From positions 372,001 to 436,000 of the forward strand of contig JADJIS010000002.1 of assembly GCA_016706865.1 (NCBI GenBank): a stretch of 64,000 nt of DNA, written 5' to 3'. This DNA is from Bacteroidota bacterium (GTDB lineage Bacteria; Bacteroidota; Bacteroidia; Chitinophagales; BACL12). Within the stretch, counting starts at the first letter, position 1. Every line of letters begins with the position of its first letter. A model generated the notes under the pieces. That model ran no database searches. It was given only the letters and a program-made list of their open reading frames with translations, and was not told the DNA's origin. Made by a program: the position numbers and the translations under genes. Positions 7,617-16,739 of the stretch are shown in pieces.

Positions 7617-10502
7617 TTGAAAACACTCCTTTATAAATATTGTTTTTCTTTTTTAGCGATCATTCTGTTTATTCCTATTGTTCAAGCTCAATTATTTCCG
7701 GCAAGACAATATACTGCGGCAAATGAACTTGCCAATTCCAATATATATGATATAACGCATGATGCCCGCGGCTATCTCTGGTTTGCCACAGAACGTGGCG
7801 TGAGCCGATTCGATGGCTTTAAATTCACCAATTATTTATTTAAGGAAGGTATAGATGGCTCAATTGTGTATGCACTTGCCGAAAGTGATAAAGGTGAATT
7901 TTTCGCAGCAACTAAATATAATGGAGTATTTAAGTTCGGGAATAACTTTAAAAAAGTGATCAATGAAAATGTTTCTCTGCAGAATGAACAAATAGCCATT
8001 GCAGGGAATTATTTTTATTCCTTAAAAAAAGGGCAATATGTTTCTGTTGTTGATCTTAAAAATCCAGGGGTGGTTACCAAACTACAATTTGAGGATCAGA
8101 ATATTATCCCCAATTTTATTATTAAGGCTGGTGGAGATACAATTTTTATTGGAACGAATAAAGGAATTTACAGTGTAAAAGCCCATCAAATACCTAAATC
8201 TATTAATAAAACTTTCACAAAAGAGATATTTTCTATTTGTGTTAATAAAAATACGATCTATGCCGGTGGAGATGGAGTGTATTATATATTGGAAAACAAT
8301 GTCATCACAGAAAATAAATTAAATTTAGGAGGAATAATTAATCGTTTATTGGCAGATAGGTATGGCAATATTTGGTGTGCCACCTTTCCACAAAACAACC
8401 TTATATTAATAAGTAAAGGATTGGAAACGGATATCTCCTCTAAATTGGGAATTAATGGAATTTCCGTCAACAAAATATTTGAAGACGCAGAAGGAAATAT
8501 CTGGCTGGGAACTTATGGCAAAGGCGCGTTTTGTATTCATCATTTATACTGTTCTAACTTCACAAATAGCGACGGGCTCGTAAATGAATATATTACTGCA
8601 CTGGAGACTGATCCGGAAGGTAATCTGTTTATTGGTAGTTACGATGGTCTTTATTATTTGAAGAATAATATTATTAAACAACAAAAATTATTTCCGGGAA
8701 CTTTGGAATTTATTCGGGGAATTGAAGTTAATAATCATCATTTATTTGTGAATATTGCCGGCTTTAAAAACCCGGGATTAAATTTAACAACCACAAATTT
8801 AAATGGTATTGAACAAACATATCTGTTAGCAAGTAGTTCCATGATAAGTAATAACACTATTTATTACAGCAAATGGGATAAAAAATTATGGAGTGCTCCT
8901 GTAACTGATGGAAAAATTGGAAACGGCACTGTAATGTTTTATGATTCAACTGCGGTATGGAGAAGAATAAATGCATTATTTCAGGACAAAAAAAATAATA
9001 TTTGGATAGGCACCACACATGGTTTGTATATTTTAGACCCATCAGGAAAATATCAAAAAATAGATACCGGTTTTTATAGTACTAATATTTCCAAATTTAT
9101 GTACGATGGAGATAACAACATTTTAATAGGAACTGATCATGGTTTAGTAAAATATAAGAACGGAAGTTTTCAAACTTTTAAAAGTTTAAAAGGGAGGAAT
9201 ATTGAAAATATTACTTCTTTCGAAATGGATGCCAATAATAGAATTTGGATCGGGACTTTAGCTGGGTTATATATTATGGATGACGATGCAATTATGCAAT
9301 TTGATACTCGAAATGGACTCCTATCCGATGAAATAAACGCATTGGAATACGACGAAAAAAATAATTATATATGGATTGGAACAACTTTCGGAATGTCGAG
9401 AATTGATATTGATGCATTTAATAAAACTAAGTTTAATGCACCCGCTGCAATATTTAAAAGCATAAGAACACCTGATTCTATTTATAGAAATATGGAAAAC
9501 CAAACGGATGTATTTTTGCCTTATACCACCACTAATTTCACTATAAGGTTTTCAGCAATTCATTTTTCGGCACCGGAGGGAATAAAATTTCAATATAAAT
9601 TTGATGATGCGGAATGGCAGCCGTCGGTAGGACGTCAAATTGAATTTGCCTCCATTCCGTACGGAAAACATATACTTTATCTCAAATCAATTGGAGAGCG
9701 CGATCTGGAAGGCCCGATCGCTAAACTGAACATTACAGTGCAAACTCCTTTTTGGGCTACAAGTTGGTTTAAAATTCTGGTGGGTTTTATTATTGCACTT
9801 TCTGCATATCTGATCTTGAGATGGCAATTTGAAGCCGTACGAAAAAAGCAACAGGAAAAACTGGAGTTGCAATCGAAAATTTCTGAACTTCGACATCAGG
9901 CTCTTGCAGCAAGTATGAATCCGCATTTTATTTTTAATGCACTCAATTCCATTCAACATTTTATTAATGCACATAATACAGAAGAGGCTACAGAATATCT
10001 CGGAAAATTTGCGAGACTCATTCGCATGATGCTCGACTCAGGCGGAAAAACTTTTGTCCCCTTAAGTGAAGAATTGGAGCGATTAAATTATTATCTCGAA
10101 CTTGAAAAAGTTAGATTCGGAAATAAACTTAATTATAAGATATCTGTTGATGAAACACTCCTGAATGAAGAGATAGAAATACCTAATATGGTGATCCAAC
10201 CACTGGTGGAAAATGCACTTTGGCATGGATTACTAACAACCAACAGAAATGGAGATCTGAATGTATCCTTCGAAAAGTTAAATGGTTCCATAAAGGTTCT
10301 GGTAGATGATAATGGTATTGGAATAAATGAAAGTAAAAAACGCAAAAAATCAGGACATAATTCACTCGGAATTCAGATGATTCGGGAAAGGCTGGAATTA
10401 CTCAATAAATTAAGCGGATATCAGGCAAATATCATTATTCATGATAAATCTGATTTTAATCCCGACGACCACGGCACTTTGGTGCAGGTAAACCTGATGT
10501 AA
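7617..10502 (+). CDS. Propeller-type sensor histidine kinase (His_kinase/HATPase)
   Basis: 961 residues. A signal peptide (to ~26) leads into a long periplasmic beta-propeller (~27-620) with repeated IWIGT..GLY two-component-propeller motifs. A Y_Y_Y-like domain follows (~625-705), then one transmembrane helix (~710-730). The cytoplasmic part has a short coiled coil, the His_kinase box MNPHFIFNALNSIQHF (~767, phospho-His in PHF) and an HATPase domain with NALWHG and DDNGIGI. Starts at TTG, nine bases after the regulator stop; no better ATG precedes the signal peptide. It senses an unknown extracytoplasmic cue and signals to the adjacent LytTR regulator. Confidence 0.95.
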   Translation: MKTLLYKYCFSFLAIILFIPIVQAQLFPARQYTAANELANSNIYDITHDARGYLWFATERGVSRFDGFKFTNYLFKEGIDGSIVYALAESDKGEFFAATKYNGVFKFGNNFKKVINENVSLQNEQIAIAGNYFYSLKKGQYVSVVDLKNPGVVTKLQFEDQNIIPNFIIKAGGDTIFIGTNKGIYSVKAHQIPKSINKTFTKEIFSICVNKNTIYAGGDGVYYILENNVITENKLNLGGIINRLLADRYGNIWCATFPQNNLILISKGLETDISSKLGINGISVNKIFEDAEGNIWLGTYGKGAFCIHHLYCSNFTNSDGLVNEYITALETDPEGNLFIGSYDGLYYLKNNIIKQQKLFPGTLEFIRGIEVNNHHLFVNIAGFKNPGLNLTTTNLNGIEQTYLLASSSMISNNTIYYSKWDKKLWSAPVTDGKIGNGTVMFYDSTAVWRRINALFQDKKNNIWIGTTHGLYILDPSGKYQKIDTGFYSTNISKFMYDGDNNILIGTDHGLVKYKNGSFQTFKSLKGRNIENITSFEMDANNRIWIGTLAGLYIMDDDAIMQFDTRNGLLSDEINALEYDEKNNYIWIGTTFGMSRIDIDAFNKTKFNAPAAIFKSIRTPDSIYRNMENQTDVFLPYTTTNFTIRFSAIHFSAPEGIKFQYKFDDAEWQPSVGRQIEFASIPYGKHILYLKSIGERDLEGPIAKLNITVQTPFWATSWFKILVGFIIALSAYLILRWQFEAVRKKQQEKLELQSKISELRHQALAASMNPHFIFNALNSIQHFINAHNTEEATEYLGKFARLIRMMLDSGGKTFVPLSEELERLNYYLELEKVRFGNKLNYKISVDETLLNEEIEIPNMVIQPLVENALWHGLLTTNRNGDLNVSFEKLNGSIKVLVDDNGIGINESKKRKKSGHNSLGIQMIRERLELLNKLSGYQANIIIHDKSDFNPDDHGTLVQVNLM

Positions 10503-10589
10503 GGGCTAAATTCCCCGTTTATTAATAATTTCTACATCACTTCGCTAAGTTAAAACACTACTTCACATGATATTTACCGTATTTCGCTC

Positions 10590-10802
10590 AAAGTGGGTTG
10601 TGGAATCCGTCTGGTTTTGGTCTCTTTACATATGGAAGCACAGATCCCCATGAAAACCAACTGTGTTAACACGTAAAGGGGGTTCCTATTGAAACACTCC
10701 CATGAAAACCAATAAATCCTAAACTTTGAAGGTTAGGCTGAATAATGATACTCCAGTTGTTATTCAAAAATAAAAAGGCGGCTCCCTCATGTCGCCTTTT
10801 TT
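10590..10802 (+). ncRNA. Candidate structured small RNA ending in a terminator
   Basis: The ~400-base gap after the kinase has no ORF but a consistent fold. Positions 10621-10629 pair with 10673-10681 (nine pairs, some G-U), enclosing 10638-10643 with 10661-10666. Outside, GGAA 10602-10605 faces TTCC 10683-10686 and GGG..GTG 10595-10602 faces CAC.CCC 10695-10701, making a long rod with internal loops. Two more hairpins follow (10718-10737; 10739-10766, seven perfect pairs), then a terminator at 10772-10801. A 13-base motif, CCCATGAAAACCA, occurs twice (about 10648 and 10699), each copy able to pair with TGGTTTT at 10612, so alternative folds are possible. The rod-like shape recalls the 6S-Flavo RNA class, but I cannot confirm membership. 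Strand is inferred from the terminator. Confidence 0.4.
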
Positions 10803-10806
10803 AATT
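10772..10806 (+). terminator. Intrinsic terminator, AAAAAGGCG/CGCCTTTTT stem
   Basis: Positions 10772-10780 pair with 10793-10801 around a 12-base loop, followed by TT and AT-rich sequence. It could end the kinase transcript or the candidate small RNA. A T-rich flank on the other strand means it could work both ways. Confidence 0.7.
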
Positions 10807-10835
10807 TAATTTATCACAGAATGTATTTTAAATAA

Positions 10836-10874
10836 AAAACCCTCTCAGTATGTACTGAAAGGGTTTATTTTTTT
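10836..10874 (-). terminator. Terminator downstream of infB, bidirectional
   Basis: AAACCCTCTCAGTA at 10837-10850 pairs with 10853-10866 with one mismatch. On the minus strand it lies about 43 bases after the infB stop and is followed by TTTTTTATTT. On the plus strand it is also followed by a T tract, so it probably separates the convergent transcripts. Confidence 0.75.
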
Positions 10875-10908
10875 ATTCTTATGTGATCAGAAATTTATTT
10901 TAGAACTT

Positions 10909-13728
10909 TTATAAGGTTCGTTTTACTTCTACTTCTTCGTAACCCTCTATCTGATCGCCAACTTCAATATCATTAAAGTTATTTATCGTCAATCCGCATT
11001 CCATTCCTGAAGGAACTTCTTTTGCATCATCTTTAAATCGTTTCAGTGAGCTGAGTGTTCCGGTATGTGTTACAATTCCATTGCGCAATACACGTATTTT
11101 GGTTTGACGGGTAATTTTGCCTTCCGTTACCATACAACCGGCAACAGTTCCAACCTTGGAGATCTTAAAGGCTTCACGTACTTCCACGATACAAGTAACT
11201 TTTTCTTCCAATTTAGGAGCAAGCATACCCTCCATGGCTGCTTTGATCTCTTCAATTGCATTGTAAATGATACTGTAAAGTCTTATTTCCACACCTTCTT
11301 TTTCTGCTAATTTTCGCACGGCACTGCTCGGACGAACCTGGAAACCAACTATTACTGCATCAGAAGCGGAAGCAAGCATTACATCGCTTTCTGTAATCTG
11401 ACCAACACCTTTAAATATTGCATTTACCTGCACTTCTGCAGTGGTGAGTTTTAATAAACTATCTGTCAATGCTTCCATTGAACCATCCACGTCGGCTTTG
11501 ATAATGATATTCAATTCTCTGAAAGTACCAAGAGCCTTGCGTCGTCCAATTTCTTCGAGGGTAATATGTTTTTTCGTTCTTATACCTTGTTCGCGAAGGA
11601 TCTGGCTGCGTTTATTTGCCACATTTTTAGCTTCTGCCTCATCGTCGAAGGTTTTGAATTTCTCACCTGCCTGAGGTGCGCCATTTAAACCTAAAACAAG
11701 TAATGGAGTGGATGGACCAGCTTCCGTGATGCGTTTGCTTCTTTCATCAAACATCGCTTTCACTTTACCATAATAAGGTCCTGCAACCATCATGTCACCA
11801 ACTTTAAGTGTTCCTTCCTGCACCATGATATTGCTCACATATCCTCTTCCTTTATCTAAGGATGCCTCTATAATAGTTCCTATTGCTTCTTTATTTGGAT
11901 TTGCCTTTAGGTCGAGTAATTCAGATTCTAATAATATCTTTTCCAAGAGTGTTTCGATACCGATTCCTGATTTTGCAGAAATTTCCTGGCACTGAAACTT
12001 ACCTCCCCAATCCTCAACTAAAACATTCATTTGAGAAAGTTGTTCCTTTATTTTATCAATATTGGCACCAACCTTATCAATTTTATTTAATGCAAAAACC
12101 ATTGGAACGCCGGCTGCCTGAGCATGGCTGATCGCTTCCTTGGTTTGCGGCATCACCTGATCATCGGCAGCAATTACAATTACTGCAATATCGGTCAATT
12201 TAGCTCCGCGTGCACGCATGGCAGTAAAGGCCTCGTGACCCGGAGTATCTAAAAATGCTATTCTTTTTCCGTTTGGAAGATCCACTTCGTATGCACCGAT
12301 ATGTTGTGTGATTCCACCTTTTTCACCCGCAACAACATTTGTTTCACGGATATAATCCAACAAAGATGTTTTACCGTGATCCACGTGACCCATGATGGTA
12401 ACTATCGGCGGACGATGTTCCAACAATGCAGGATCCTCTTCAGTAGTTTCCTCCTCCAGATCGTCTTCGGTTGCATTGATGAATTGCACTTTATATCCGT
12501 TCTCATCGGCAAGTAGTTCGATGATCTCCGCATCCAATCTTTGGTTTATGGAAACCATCATACCTAAGTTGAAACAACTTTGAACCAGATCGGTAGGTGA
12601 AACATTCATCAAACTCGCCAACTCGGAAAGTGAAGTAAATTCCGCAACTTGTAATACATTGCTTCCCGCTGCTTCTGCTTCCACTAATTCTGCAGCTTCA
12701 CGGCGTTCGCGTTTCATTTGTTTACCCGCACGGGCGCCCTTTCCACGCTGAACTCCACCGCTTAATTTAGCAAGTGTATTTCTAATTTGTTCCTGTATTT
12801 TTCTTTGCGCCGCTTCAGGGTCAACAACTTCCGGTTTTTTAATGAAACGATTTGTTGCAGTACCTGTTTCTCTCGCTCTGTTTTCTTTCTGGCGCTCTTC
12901 CTCTTTTAATTTGTCAACGTTAATGCGCTCATGTTTTTTGATGCGTTTGCGCTTTTTGCGTTTATTATCGGCATTATTGGCGCCAACCTGAGTGTGTGGG
13001 CGTCTTTCGGGTTTCTTTTCTTCTTTGATCTCTATTTTTCCAACGATCTTCGGCCCTTCCAGTGTTACCTTTTTGGTCTCGATCATTTCACGCTCATCCG
13101 ATTTTTTCTCTGTTTCTTCCTTAACCTGAGGAACAACAATTTCCTGTTTTTTCTCTTCTTTTATTTCCGGTTTTTCTATTTCCGTTTTTGCTTCAACAAC
13201 AGGAGCTACTTCTTCTTTAACAGGTTCTTCTATCTTCGGTTCTTCTACCGGTTTTTTGGTTTTTTTCCTGTCGAGGTCAATTTTGCCAACAATTTTGATC
13301 TCCTCTACTTTTTCCTTTCTGGCCTTTATAACCTCAACTTCCGGTTCTTTTTGTTTCTCAATTACCGGAATTTCTTCTTTAATTTCTTTTACCTCAGGTA
13401 CTTCCTTCTGAACAACCACTTTTTCAACCACCTCAACTTCTTCCACCTTTTTAACAGGTTCAACCACGGCAACTTCTTCCGGTTTGTCGGTTTTTTCCTT
13501 TTCCAGTTTGCGGCCAATGCCAATACTCAACGAGTCGGCCTTGCCTTTAAGGTCTTTGTCTTTGCCAAATTCCTTCAGCAACTGGTTGTACATTTCCTCC
13601 GACAGCTTAGTTGTAGGCTTTGGATCCACGGTAAACCCCTTCGATTTCAACAGGTCGGCAATATGAGATATTGCCACGTTGAATTCGCTGGCGGCTTTAG
13701 CTAATCGTATATTTTTTTCTTCTGACAT
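10909..13728 (-). CDS. infB: Translation initiation factor IF-2
   Basis: 939 residues. GTPase that places initiator fMet-tRNA on the ribosome. An IF2_N domain is at the N-terminus, followed by a very long Lys/Glu/Pro/Val-rich linker (~60-330) and a second IF2_N-like domain (~365-420). The G domain starts near 444 with [12 protein letters not shown] and continues with DTPGHEAF and NKID. Domains II-IV follow and end in [12 protein letters not shown]. The linker is longer than in E. coli IF-2, as often in Bacteroidota. Last gene of rimP-nusA-infB, with a possible internal promoter 18 bases upstream of the ATG. Confidence 0.98.
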   Translation of the reverse strand: MSEEKNIRLAKAASEFNVAISHIADLLKSKGFTVDPKPTTKLSEEMYNQLLKEFGKDKDLKGKADSLSIGIGRKLEKEKTDKPEEVAVVEPVKKVEEVEVVEKVVVQKEVPEVKEIKEEIPVIEKQKEPEVEVIKARKEKVEEIKIVGKIDLDRKKTKKPVEEPKIEEPVKEEVAPVVEAKTEIEKPEIKEEKKQEIVVPQVKEETEKKSDEREMIETKKVTLEGPKIVGKIEIKEEKKPERRPHTQVGANNADNKRKKRKRIKKHERINVDKLKEEERQKENRARETGTATNRFIKKPEVVDPEAAQRKIQEQIRNTLAKLSGGVQRGKGARAGKQMKRERREAAELVEAEAAGSNVLQVAEFTSLSELASLMNVSPTDLVQSCFNLGMMVSINQRLDAEIIELLADENGYKVQFINATEDDLEEETTEEDPALLEHRPPIVTIMGHVDHGKTSLLDYIRETNVVAGEKGGITQHIGAYEVDLPNGKRIAFLDTPGHEAFTAMRARGAKLTDIAVIVIAADDQVMPQTKEAISHAQAAGVPMVFALNKIDKVGANIDKIKEQLSQMNVLVEDWGGKFQCQEISAKSGIGIETLLEKILLESELLDLKANPNKEAIGTIIEASLDKGRGYVSNIMVQEGTLKVGDMMVAGPYYGKVKAMFDERSKRITEAGPSTPLLVLGLNGAPQAGEKFKTFDDEAEAKNVANKRSQILREQGIRTKKHITLEEIGRRKALGTFRELNIIIKADVDGSMEALTDSLLKLTTAEVQVNAIFKGVGQITESDVMLASASDAVIVGFQVRPSSAVRKLAEKEGVEIRLYSIIYNAIEEIKAAMEGMLAPKLEEKVTCIVEVREAFKISKVGTVAGCMVTEGKITRQTKIRVLRNGIVTHTGTLSSLKRFKDDAKEVPSGMECGLTINNFNDIEVGDQIEGYEEVEVKRTL

Positions 13729-13745
13729 TCAGTTCCTTAGGTTCA

Positions 13746-13753
13746 CAAAGATA
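13746..13753 (-). promoter_or_regulatory. Possible internal promoter for infB (TATCTTTG)
   Basis: On the minus strand TATCTTTG, a TAnnTTTG match, ends 18 bases before the infB ATG. No TTTG lies at the right distance; a TTTC at 13776-13779 is 22 bases away. Just upstream, 13762-13780 is an inverted repeat of ATTTCAT with a five-base centre. Either could allow separate infB expression. Confidence 0.4.
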
Positions 13754-13799
13754 GGATTATCATTTCATCACACATGAAATAATTCTTAATTTACTGTTT

Positions 13800-15041
13800 T
13801 CAATCCTCTTCGAATTCCGATTTTAATATTTTAAGTACATCTTTTACCGTTTCTTCCTCAAGATCTGTTCTGCGAACTAGCTCGTCAGAACTAAGTTCCA
13901 ACACGCTTTTTGCGGTATCGCAACCGATGGCTTTTAACTCATCCAAGATCCATTCTTCTATCTCATCTGCAAATTCATCCAGGTCAATATCATATTCCTC
14001 TTCTTCCGAATCGCGGAATACATCAATGTCGTAACCGGTTAACTGACAGGCAAGTTTAATGTTTAATCCTCCCTTACCAATTGCCAAAGAAACCTGATCC
14101 TGACCAAGATACACAGCAGCTTTCTTTCTTTCATTATCCAGCTCTATAGATGTGATCTTAGCCGGACTCAAAGCGCGTTGTATCAATAACTGATTATTAT
14201 TTGTGTAATTGATGATATCGATATTTTCGTTGCGTAATTCGCGAACGATGCCGTGAATTCTTGATCCTTTCATACCAACACATGCTCCAACCGGATCAAT
14301 GCGGTCGTCATAAGATTCAACGGCAACTTTTGCTCTTTCTCCCGGTGCGCGAACGATCTTTTTAATTACGATCAATCCGTCAAAAACCTCCGGAACCTCT
14401 TGTTCCAATAATTTCTCTAAAAATTTAGGATCTGTTCTTGAAACAATTACAACCGGATTGCTATTGCGGAAATCCACCTTTCTAACTACTGCTCTTAATG
14501 TTTCCCCTTTTTTATAATTATCAGCTGCGATCATTTCATTTTTAGGAAGAATAAGTTCATTGCCATCATCATCCAATAACAGGATCTCTTTTTTCCAGAT
14601 CTGATATACTTCTCCTGTAATTATTTCTCCTTCACGATCCTTATATTTTTTATAAACCTCGTCTTTCTCCAATTCCATGATACGCTGCACCAAAGCCTGA
14701 CGAGCCGCGAGAATGGCTCGGCGACCAAAACTTTCAATACTTACTTCCTCATAGGTTTCTTCGCCTACTGAAAAGTCAGGTTCAATTTTTAATGCATCGC
14801 TCAGAGATATCTGTGTAACCGGATTTTCAACTGTTCCGTCTTCCACGATGGAACGTTTGTGCCAGATCTCAAGATCTCCTTTTTCTGTATTTACAATGAT
14901 GTCGAAATTTTCGTCGCTTTCGTATTTTTTGCGAAGCAAAGTACGAAAAATGTCCTCCAATACCTTCATCAGGGTTGGGCGATCAATGTTTTTTACGTCT
15001 TTAAATTCCGAAAAGGATTCGACGAGGTCGATACTGTTCAT
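13800..15041 (-). CDS. nusA: Transcription termination/antitermination factor NusA
   Basis: 413 residues. Binds RNA polymerase and controls pausing, termination and antitermination. It has the NusA N-terminal domain (to ~125), an S1 domain (~130-200; GEIITGEVYQIWKKEILL), and KH1/KH2 domains (~230-345) with the hallmark DPVGACVGMKGSRI and AIGKGGLNIKLA. The C-terminus is acidic (EEEEYDIDLDEFADEIEEW) and ends in a helix-hairpin-helix-like segment rather than the E. coli acidic repeats. It lies between rimP (90 bases upstream) and infB (71 downstream) in the near-universal order. Confidence 0.98.
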   Translation of the reverse strand: MNSIDLVESFSEFKDVKNIDRPTLMKVLEDIFRTLLRKKYESDENFDIIVNTEKGDLEIWHKRSIVEDGTVENPVTQISLSDALKIEPDFSVGEETYEEVSIESFGRRAILAARQALVQRIMELEKDEVYKKYKDREGEIITGEVYQIWKKEILLLDDDGNELILPKNEMIAADNYKKGETLRAVVRKVDFRNSNPVVIVSRTDPKFLEKLLEQEVPEVFDGLIVIKKIVRAPGERAKVAVESYDDRIDPVGACVGMKGSRIHGIVRELRNENIDIINYTNNNQLLIQRALSPAKITSIELDNERKKAAVYLGQDQVSLAIGKGGLNIKLACQLTGYDIDVFRDSEEEEYDIDLDEFADEIEEWILDELKAIGCDTAKSVLELSSDELVRRTDLEEETVKDVLKILKSEFEED

Positions 15042-15131
15042 AGTATTTAGTTTTTAATTCAGGCCACTGTATTTAGGAGCAATTGCCTGAAGGTTTTTGT
15101 GTTATTTATGATTTTTAATGTTTTATAATAT

Positions 15132-15599
15132 TTAGAAAGTGATCTTCTTTTTTGTTGATTTTATTTCCTCCATCGCAAATACCGCTTCTTCTATCTTTGG
15201 TTTCATTCCTTTTTTGGGAGGAGGGATATGCACTTCCAATCTCAGTTTTTCGTCGTCAGCTTCCTTTAAAATTCCTTCTTTTTTAACTCCGCTGTTTAAA
15301 ACCAGCTCCACCGTTTTTCCAATATTTTTGGCGTATTGCTGCGGCACTTTGAAGGGATTTTCCATTCCGGGACTCGACACATCAAGACTATATTGCTGCG
15401 GAAAACTGTCATCCAGGTCAATTTGTGATTCCAGATAACGACTCAGCTTCATACAGGCCTCAATAGTAACTCCTTCCATATTATCGATAAAGATCTCGTA
15501 TTTATTTACCGAAGGATTGATCTTCACATCCACCAGAAAACATCCCAGTTCTTCCAGTTTTGGTGCCATCAAGGCTACTATTTTTTCCCTGTTGCTCAT
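15132..15599 (-). CDS. rimP: Ribosome maturation factor RimP
   Basis: 155 residues, typical for RimP, which assists 30S subunit assembly. The conserved N-domain with DVKINPSVNKYEIFIDN and the motif YSLDVSSPGMENPFKVPQQY (central, ~70-88) identify it. First gene of the rimP-nusA-infB operon. Its ATG lies 15 bases after a terminator-like hairpin and 54 after the -7 box of a complete promoter, which suggests attenuation of the whole operon. Starting at the ATG at 15599 fits the family N-terminus. Confidence 0.96.
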   Translation of the reverse strand: MSNREKIVALMAPKLEELGCFLVDVKINPSVNKYEIFIDNMEGVTIEACMKLSRYLESQIDLDDSFPQQYSLDVSSPGMENPFKVPQQYAKNIGKTVELVLNSGVKKEGILKEADDEKLRLEVHIPPPKKGMKPKIEEAVFAMEEIKSTKKKITF

Positions 15600-15601
15600 G
15601 T

Positions 15602-15639
15602 TCCAGAAACAAAAGAGGGGACTTTTTAGTGTCCCCTCT
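15602..15639 (-). promoter_or_regulatory. Terminator-like hairpin in the rimP-nusA-infB leader (candidate attenuator)
   Basis: On the minus strand, a nine-base-pair perfect GC-rich stem (15631-15639 with 15614-15622, eight-base loop) is followed at once by TTTTGTTTC and then the rimP ATG. It lies in the transcribed leader, between the promoter at 15653-15683 and the first codon. The layout matches an intrinsic terminator or attenuator; it could also hinder ribosome access. Autoregulation by NusA at leader terminators is known for the E. coli operon; here it is inference. Confidence 0.6.
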
Positions 15640-15652
15640 CTCGAAGTAGGTG

Positions 15653-15683
15653 CAAATATAGGTAGAATAGTTGAGAGTTCAAA
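15653..15683 (-). promoter_or_regulatory. Complete Bacteroidota promoter of rimP-nusA-infB
   Basis: Minus strand TTTG (15683-15680), 19-base spacer, TATATTTG (15660-15653). Both elements and the spacing match the Bacteroidota consensus. Predicted start near 15649, giving a ~50-base leader holding the hairpin. Confidence 0.75.
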
Positions 15684-15719
15684 ACGTGACGTGGCAATCG
15701 TGAATCGTGAGCCGTGAAT

Positions 15720-16739
15720 CCGGCTTAGGACTATAGGGTTGGCAGGGTTTACAAGGTTTGCAGGGTTTGCAAAGGTTCAATTCAGAGGAAAATCTTCAGG
15801 GCTGTCGATCTGTTTAATGTTCTTTATTCCTTGTTCTTTATTCGATATTTCTTTTGGGTCCCATTCGAAGGTTAATCCTCCGGGTAGTCGATCCGATGGC
15901 CCCCTACCCCATAGGGGAGTAAGTTTATAGTTGCATTGAAAGTACACCTCGAAGGAAAATCTTCAGGGGTGTATATCCGATTATTATTTTTGGCCCCCTA
16001 CCCCATAGGGGAGTAAGTTTATAGTTGCATTGAAAGTTCACCACGAAGGAAAATTTTCCGGGTTGTGGATCCGATTATTATTTTTTATTTTTTGATTGTT
16101 ATTGGATATTAATCCTTGTTCACTACGGAGGAAAATCTCCTGGGTTGTCGATCTGTTTAATGTTCTTTATTCCTTGTTCTTTATTCGATATTATTTTTTC
16201 AAGGTCTGAAGCGAAGGAAAATCTCCCGGCCATCGATCCGATTAATATTTTTGGCCCCCTACCCCATAGGGGAGTAAGTTTATAGTTGCATTGAAAGTTC
16301 ACCACGAAGGAAAATTTTCCGGGTTGTGGATCCGATGGCCCCCTACCCCATAGGGGAGTAAGTTTATATTTGCATTGTAAGTACACCTCGAAGGAAAATC
16401 TTCAGGGGTGTCTATCCGATTATTATTTTTGGCCCCCTACCCCATTGAGGAGTAAGTTTATAGTTGCATTGAAAGTTCACCACGAAGGAAAATTTTCCGG
16501 GTTGTGGATCCGATTATTATTTTTTATTTTTTGATTGTTATTGGATATTAATCCTTGTTCACTGCGGAGGAAAATCTCCCGGGTTGTCGATCTGTTTAAT
16601 GTTCTTTATTCCTTGTTCATTATTCGATATTATTTATCAATGTCTGATTCGAAGGAAAATCTTCCGGGTTATGGATCCGATTATTATTTTTTATTTTTTG
16701 ATTGTTATTGGATATTTATTTTGCTCTTCCATTTATTCC
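15720..16739 (+). repeat. Modular repeat array A (about 11 palindromic cores, three linker types)
   Basis: About one kilobase without a gene. A core of about 35 bases, consensus CGGAGGAAAATCTTCC then GGGTTGTCGATCCGAT, occurs near 15785, 15865, 15951, 16045, 16126, 16212, 16305, 16388, 16482, 16563 and 16649. Cores are joined by three interchangeable linkers: an A/T-rich one (TTTTTTGATTGTTATTGG), one with GTTCTTTATTCCTTGTTC, and one beginning GGCCCCCTACCCCATAGGGG, which is itself a small hairpin. Core arms pair as CGGAGGA...TCTTCCG. The array ends at the 3' end of the GT39 gene. Short ORFs across it are artefacts. Confidence 0.85.

Noticed and set aside
10590..10802. tmRNA, RNase P RNA or SRP RNA
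   Set aside because: No tRNA-like ends with CCA, no RNase P core words and no SRP GGAAGCAGCC-type tetraloop domain were seen.
12931..13704. 257-codon plus-strand frame opposite infB
   Set aside because: It is the antisense of the Lys/Glu-rich IF-2 linker, giving a Phe/Asn-rich low-complexity peptide. The infB frame is fully supported by family motifs.
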